Assembly (NCBI RefSeq): GCF_003711515.1
Contig: NW_021167079.1
Location: 5,135,234 to 5,199,233 of the forward strand
Source: Sodiomyces alkalinus F11
Lineage: Eukaryota > Ascomycota > Sordariomycetes > Glomerellales > Plectosphaerellaceae
Length of the DNA stretch: 64,000 nucleotides
Direction of reading: 5' to 3'
The notes under the pieces: generated by a model
Database searches by the model: none
The model's input: the letters and a program-made list of their open reading frames with translations, nothing else
What the model was told of the DNA's origin: nothing
Position numbers and translations under genes: made by a program
Shown here: positions 60,111 through 64,000 of the stretch, piece after piece
How the letters are laid out: every line of letters starts with the position of its first letter
Numbering within the stretch: position 1 is the first letter of the stretch

Positions 60111-61946
60111 ATGTCCTCATTCTTCACCCTACCGGGGGCGAATAAAAAGAGGAAGAGGCCGGAAGCTTCAGACGCCCCTAAGAAACGAATTGCTGCCCCC
60201 AAGACGTCCGGCAAGGGTCCCTCGAGAGGTGCGACGACAAAGGGCTCCAAAGCAGTCCCGCCCTCCAAACAGAAGCGAGCCGAGCGAGACCAGTCCCTCT
60301 CTGAAAGCGATCTAGATGACAATGCTAGCATCGTGAGTCTTTCAGAACAGGAAGAAGAGGGGAGCGGGTCCGAAGTTGAAGGCGAGACGGCTGCCGAACG
60401 GCGTCTGAGGCTCGCAGAGCGATATCTTGAAAATGTCCGGGAGCAAGTGGACGAGGTGGGCTTCGATGCTGCCGATATAGACCGGGATCTCATCGCCGAG
60501 CGGCTACAAGAAGACGTCGCAGAAGCCAAGGGCCGACTATACCGCCAATTGGCCTCCGAGTTTGCTTACGACAAGGCGGCTCACTGCTACTTCAAGAACA
60601 ATGCCGAGACCTTCACATCGGTGGCCGTTCAACCGCCTTACGCATACACCACCACGAAGGACATGTACGTGCACAAGTGGAGAATACAAGACCTCCCGAA
60701 GGACCAGTTCCCACCAACGACGACGATAAAGAAGAAGAAGAACAAAAAACCACCACCACCCCCTCGGAGAAAGCCAACCCTGGAACAGTGGATCCGGGGC
60801 AACATCAACAAGGCCAAGGACAAGAACTTTCATCGCCACGTGGACCAAATCCTCTGCGTGGCCGCGTCTTCGGACGGCAAGTTCCTCGTCACCGGCGGCG
60901 AAGACAAGCGAATCATCGTCTACGACGCCGGCACCCTCAAGCCCCTCCGCACTTTCACCCACCACCGCGACGCCGTCACAGGCCTGGCTTTCCGCCGGGG
61001 CACCAACCAGCTATACTCGTGCTCCAAAGACCGCACCGTCAAGGTCTGGAGTCTCGACGAGCTCGCCTACATCGAGACCCTCTTCGGCCACCAGGACGTC
61101 GTGCTGGACATCGACGCCCTCGCCCAGGAACGCTGCGTCAGCGTCGGCGCCCGTGACCGCACCGCCCGCATGTGGAAGGTCGTGGAGGAGACCCAGCTGG
61201 TCTTCCGCGGCGGCGGCACCACGGGCTTCGACAAGAAGAACACGAACCCCGCCGCCCTCGCCGCCGCCGGCGTCACGGACCCTCGTTCCCTCTCCCACGA
61301 AGGCAGCATGGACCGCATCGCCATGCTGGACGACGAGCTCTTCGTCACCGGCAGCGACAACGGCGCTCTCTCCCTCTGGAGCGTCGCCAAGAAGAAGCCC
61401 CTCCACGTCTTACCCCTCGCCCACGGCCTGGAAAAGCCGCTGCTTCCCACCGAGGCGTCGGCCGAGGCTGCCCCCGATGACAAGGTGGTGCCGCCCCCAC
61501 AGCCGAGATGGATCACCGCCCTACGGACGATCCCGTACTCGGACCTCATCCTAAGTGGGAGCTGGGACGGGTACATTCGTGTGTGGAAGCTGAGTGAAGA
61601 TAAGAAGAAAATCGAACCGCTCGGTATCTTATGCCGTGGCAATAAGCTTGGTGGGGAGGGTGACGACGGCAATGGCGATGTCGACATGGAGGACCAGGAG
61701 CATGAAGATGATTTTCGCATCAGGGGTGTTGTCAATGACATTGCCGTCTTCGAGCGTGGCGAGAGGGCCAAGGATGGACTTTGCATTGTGGTGGCAGCGG
61801 GCAAGGAGCATAGACTGGGCCGGTGGCAGATGGGCAAAGTGAAGGGGAAAAATGGAGGCTACGTGTTTGAGGTGCCCAGGAGGATACCACTGAAACCGGA
61901 AATCAATGGTCACGACGACGCGGCAGATGCTGAGGAGAGTGACTGA
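60111..61946 (+). CDS. rrp9: U3 snoRNP WD40 protein Rrp9
   Basis: Rrp9 (U3-55K) binds the U3 snoRNA B/C motif and works in pre-18S rRNA processing in the nucleolus. The gene is a single exon of 611 residues. The N-terminus is basic (KKRKRPEASDAPKKR) with an acidic Ser-rich stretch. The family signature RLRLAERYLENVREQVDEVG is followed by RDLIAERLQEDVAEAKGR. WD40 repeats begin near residue 170 and include GKFLVTGGEDKRIIVYDAG, QLYSCSKDRTVKVWSLDEL, ETLFGHQDVVLDIDAL, ELFVTGSDNGALSLWSVAKK and ILSGSWDGYIRVWKL. A Lys/Pro insert (about residues 205-225) precedes EQWIRGNINKAKDKNF. I chose the ATG at 60111 (MSSFFTLPGANK). The gene pairs functionally with fcf1 in the same window. Confidence 0.95.
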   Translation: MSSFFTLPGANKKRKRPEASDAPKKRIAAPKTSGKGPSRGATTKGSKAVPPSKQKRAERDQSLSESDLDDNASIVSLSEQEEEGSGSEVEGETAAERRLRLAERYLENVREQVDEVGFDAADIDRDLIAERLQEDVAEAKGRLYRQLASEFAYDKAAHCYFKNNAETFTSVAVQPPYAYTTTKDMYVHKWRIQDLPKDQFPPTTTIKKKKNKKPPPPPRRKPTLEQWIRGNINKAKDKNFHRHVDQILCVAASSDGKFLVTGGEDKRIIVYDAGTLKPLRTFTHHRDAVTGLAFRRGTNQLYSCSKDRTVKVWSLDELAYIETLFGHQDVVLDIDALAQERCVSVGARDRTARMWKVVEETQLVFRGGGTTGFDKKNTNPAALAAAGVTDPRSLSHEGSMDRIAMLDDELFVTGSDNGALSLWSVAKKKPLHVLPLAHGLEKPLLPTEASAEAAPDDKVVPPPQPRWITALRTIPYSDLILSGSWDGYIRVWKLSEDKKKIEPLGILCRGNKLGGEGDDGNGDVDMEDQEHEDDFRIRGVVNDIAVFERGERAKDGLCIVVAAGKEHRLGRWQMGKVKGKNGGYVFEVPRRIPLKPEINGHDDAADAEESD

Positions 61947-62575
61947 GAGGGTCCTGTTTCAATAGTGGTGGCGATTTGATAAGAGGACAGTGGGCGAAAT
62001 ATTAGTCGGAGGTGTCTTTTGGTGAACACGGGTTTGATTGTACGTGTAGGCACGACCTCGACCTCTTACATCCCTTACTTAGAACATACCTATCATAATA
62101 GGTGCTACGCCATGCCAATATTCATCGTGCAGAAACACCAGCCGTCTCAGAAAACAATGGCAGATGACTTGGAAACTGGTAAAGCCGCGTAGGGTTGGTT
62201 TCTCATGTTCTTCTCATCTTTGGCTTCGCTATCATTTCTTCGTCAAAGACGAAATGCATCCCCGTACCATGGTCCTAAGAGGAACCCAGTTGAATCCCGT
62301 ATTTACAACTGACCCAATGACGAGAATCAAGAGCGCCTCGCACTTATGTCCCCCGCTTCTTTCTTCTGCACGGCGCACGAGGCTCCGGATCCATGTCCCC
62401 GTTCCATATGCATCACCACCTCCGAACGCCGGTCCCATGCTGTCATTGTGCCTCCCCGCATCAAACAGAAACCACATCCTTGAGCACCGTCTGAGATTCA
62501 AGCAAAGCAAGGGCAAACCAAACCAAAGCAGAGCATTTCTCGTCCTCGTCTCCGGGGTATGAGAAGCCGCCGTAC
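61947..62575. other. Convergent spacer rrp9 / Ulp-type protease
   Basis: Only 3' regions of the two flanking genes. The 132-codon plus-strand frame at 62164-62562 shows no family feature. Confidence 0.45.
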
Positions 62576-64000
62576 CTAATCCTCCAACACAATGGGTTCG
62601 ACCCTTACCCCTGCTGGCCGATCCCCAGTTCCTCCGTAGTCGTGACTATTCGCAGTGGCATCGTTTCCCACCTCTATCGCCGGCCGGTCATCGTTCCTCC
62701 ACCTTTCCTCGTGGTCATCCCGTGCCTGTGAAGAGCTGCTCACATTCTTTGCAGCAGCTTTGTGCGGGAAATAGGGGCTCCTGATAATAGGATTTCGGAT
62801 GGGTTTGGCTGCAGTCGATTCTGGGCTGTCAGCAATAAAAATCGCGTCGATTATGGGTGCTGGTTTTCCGGGCGGCGTACGCTCCACTGGTGTAGACCGT
62901 ACGTCTTCTTCACTGGCCCGACCCCCTGGATGCAGAGGAGTAAGCCGACCCTGTGCTTCTCCTTTAGACGCTTCTTGAATGGGCGCGCTCCCTTCTATTG
63001 TTGTTGACGACCCCCTGCTCTTACTACCTTGAGTGTCATCGGTAAGATCGGCGGAAGACTTAGGTTCCTTGTCTTCTTGCCCCTCTGAGCTATCTCTCAT
63101 TGGCGACAGGAAGGGTCGCTCTGTCGAGTTGCGGGGAGAGGCCTTGTTTTCGCCGACAGGAGAGCGAACGGATTCGATAACTTCCGTGGCTGTGTACTCC
63201 CGGGTGTCACCCGCCTGATCCTCGGCAGCGGGAATGCGTGCCGGTGATCTGGAGCCCGGGGGGCTTCCACTAGATAGGCAGTCAGAAGGAGAGTCCTTTC
63301 CACCTTTCGTTCTCGCGCTTGGATCGCTCGTACCGGAAATCTTTGGGGCCGTCGTGGGCGCGTCGCCGACTCTCGTCTTCTGTGATGAAGCATTCTGGGC
63401 TTTGGCCTGCAGCCTCGTTTTCTTTTCTGCTCGGATACGAGCGTTTTGTTCATGACGGAGCTTGATTATGAGTTCCCGGATCTCGCCGCGGAGCTTGGAC
63501 GTGTTAATGTTCCAGCGGAGGTCCACTTTGCCTGTGATGTCTCGCACCACTTGATCTGGATCCTCCAGGAACCTTTCCATGTAGGCAAGGAGGTAGACAC
63601 CGCAGCTGGAGAAGTCGTCTTGTTCTGGGATGCCTTTCGCGGTCATGCCGAAGGGGCTTGGTGGTTCTACGTCGATGTTACGGCGATGCTTGATTTCCTG
63701 AACAAGGTAGTCCCGAAGGTTGGTACAAGTTCGTGAATGCGGACCTCCGAGGGAGTCCAATGTAATGACCCTGGGCTCCGTGGGATCAGCCTGTCGCATG
63801 CCCTTAGCCTTGCGACCTGGTTGAACTTTCGGACTCGTCATTCTGGAGGTGGAGGTATGATTGGACTTGGGTCCAAAGGGAAGATCCGAGACAATCTGGA
63901 CATCGTCCTCGTCAATAGCTTGCGCTTCCTCCCCGGAAGCAGAACCGCCGAGCTGCGCTGGATCGCCTTCCGGTTGCTTCTTGGATTCCTGCATGGCGTC
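62576..64000 (-). CDS. Ulp1/Ulp2-type SUMO protease, C-terminal part (cut by window edge)
   Basis: This is a C48-family cysteine protease that removes SUMO from proteins. Only the C-terminal 474 codons are present, and the frame stays open to base 64000, so the start and the catalytic His region lie outside. Visible parts are an acidic Ser-rich insert, then PRVITLDSLGGPHSRTCTNL, which contains the catalytic Asp. YLVQEIKHRRNID and TAKGIPEQDDFSSCGVYLLA follow, with the oxyanion Gln and nucleophilic Cys. MERFLEDPDQVVRDI and NTSKLRGEIRELIIKLRHEQ complete the core. A long disordered, charged Ser/Pro-rich tail of about 290 residues follows the core and ends RVEPIVLED. The Ulp2-like layout (tail after the core, large insert) favours Ulp2 over Ulp1. 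Confidence 0.87.
   Translation of the reverse strand, partial: DAMQESKKQPEGDPAQLGGSASGEEAQAIDEDDVQIVSDLPFGPKSNHTSTSRMTSPKVQPGRKAKGMRQADPTEPRVITLDSLGGPHSRTCTNLRDYLVQEIKHRRNIDVEPPSPFGMTAKGIPEQDDFSSCGVYLLAYMERFLEDPDQVVRDITGKVDLRWNINTSKLRGEIRELIIKLRHEQNARIRAEKKTRLQAKAQNASSQKTRVGDAPTTAPKISGTSDPSARTKGGKDSPSDCLSSGSPPGSRSPARIPAAEDQAGDTREYTATEVIESVRSPVGENKASPRNSTERPFLSPMRDSSEGQEDKEPKSSADLTDDTQGSKSRGSSTTIEGSAPIQEASKGEAQGRLTPLHPGGRASEEDVRSTPVERTPPGKPAPIIDAIFIADSPESTAAKPIRNPIIRSPYFPHKAAAKNVSSSSQARDDHEERWRNDDRPAIEVGNDATANSHDYGGTGDRPAGVRVEPIVLED

Overview
The window is chromosomal DNA from a filamentous ascomycete (Pezizomycotina). A Sordariomycete, probably Sordariales-like, is the best guess. The evidence is short GT-AG introns of about 50-110 nt with CTAAC-type branch sites, GC-rich third codon positions, compact genes separated by gene-free spacers, and orthologues such as the nitrogen-repression protein NMR. 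I resolved 19 protein genes, one of them cut by the right edge. Exon joins were worked out by hand, and the summed exon lengths keep frame in every spliced model. The one unresolved end is the 3' end of the RFTS gene. I saw no tRNA, 5S rRNA, CRISPR or intact transposon.

Layout, left to right. Positions 1-6.5 kb hold the V-ATPase catalytic subunit A (minus) and a DUF4048-type coiled-coil protein (minus). Positions 8.4-18.1 kb hold a fungal ATP-dependent DNA ligase-domain protein (plus), convergent with a 2-oxoglutarate/Fe(II) oxygenase (minus), then the Mkt1 homologue (plus). Positions 19.4-27.4 kb hold a stand-alone RFTS-domain protein with a zinc-finger-like motif (minus), tRNA pseudouridine-55 synthase Pus4 (plus), sterol C-8 isomerase Erg2 (minus) and exosome subunit Csl4 (plus). 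Positions 28.5-38.9 kb hold a Sec2 Rab-GEF (plus), the NMR nitrogen regulator (minus), a 5.7 kb gene-free stretch and the rRNA-processing protein Fcf1 (minus). Positions 40.8-51.3 kb hold a Csi2-like membrane protein (plus), a Yor1-type ABC transporter (minus) and INO80 subunit Ies1 (minus). Positions 53.4-64 kb hold the DEAD-box helicase Ded1 (minus), an AT-rich spacer with a small mariner-like MITE, proteasome subunit Pre1 (minus), U3 snoRNP protein Rrp9 (plus) and a truncated Ulp-type SUMO protease (minus).

The gene set is mostly housekeeping: rRNA and RNA metabolism (Fcf1, Rrp9, Csl4, Pus4, Ded1, Mkt1), chromatin (RFTS protein, Ies1), protein turnover (Pre1, Ulp), membranes and traffic (Vma1, Erg2, Sec2, Yor1, Csi2) and nitrogen control (NMR). 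It is not a metabolic cluster. The accessory signal lies in the spacers: recurrent GGTACC, TACCTTACC and TACGGAGTAC-like short palindromic motifs, simple repeats, one AT-rich RIP-like block, one perfect hairpin and one TA-flanked inverted-repeat element. The most interesting coding items are the DNMT-free RFTS protein, the C-terminal module of the ligase-like protein, and a proteasome gene whose ATG appears to be split by an intron.
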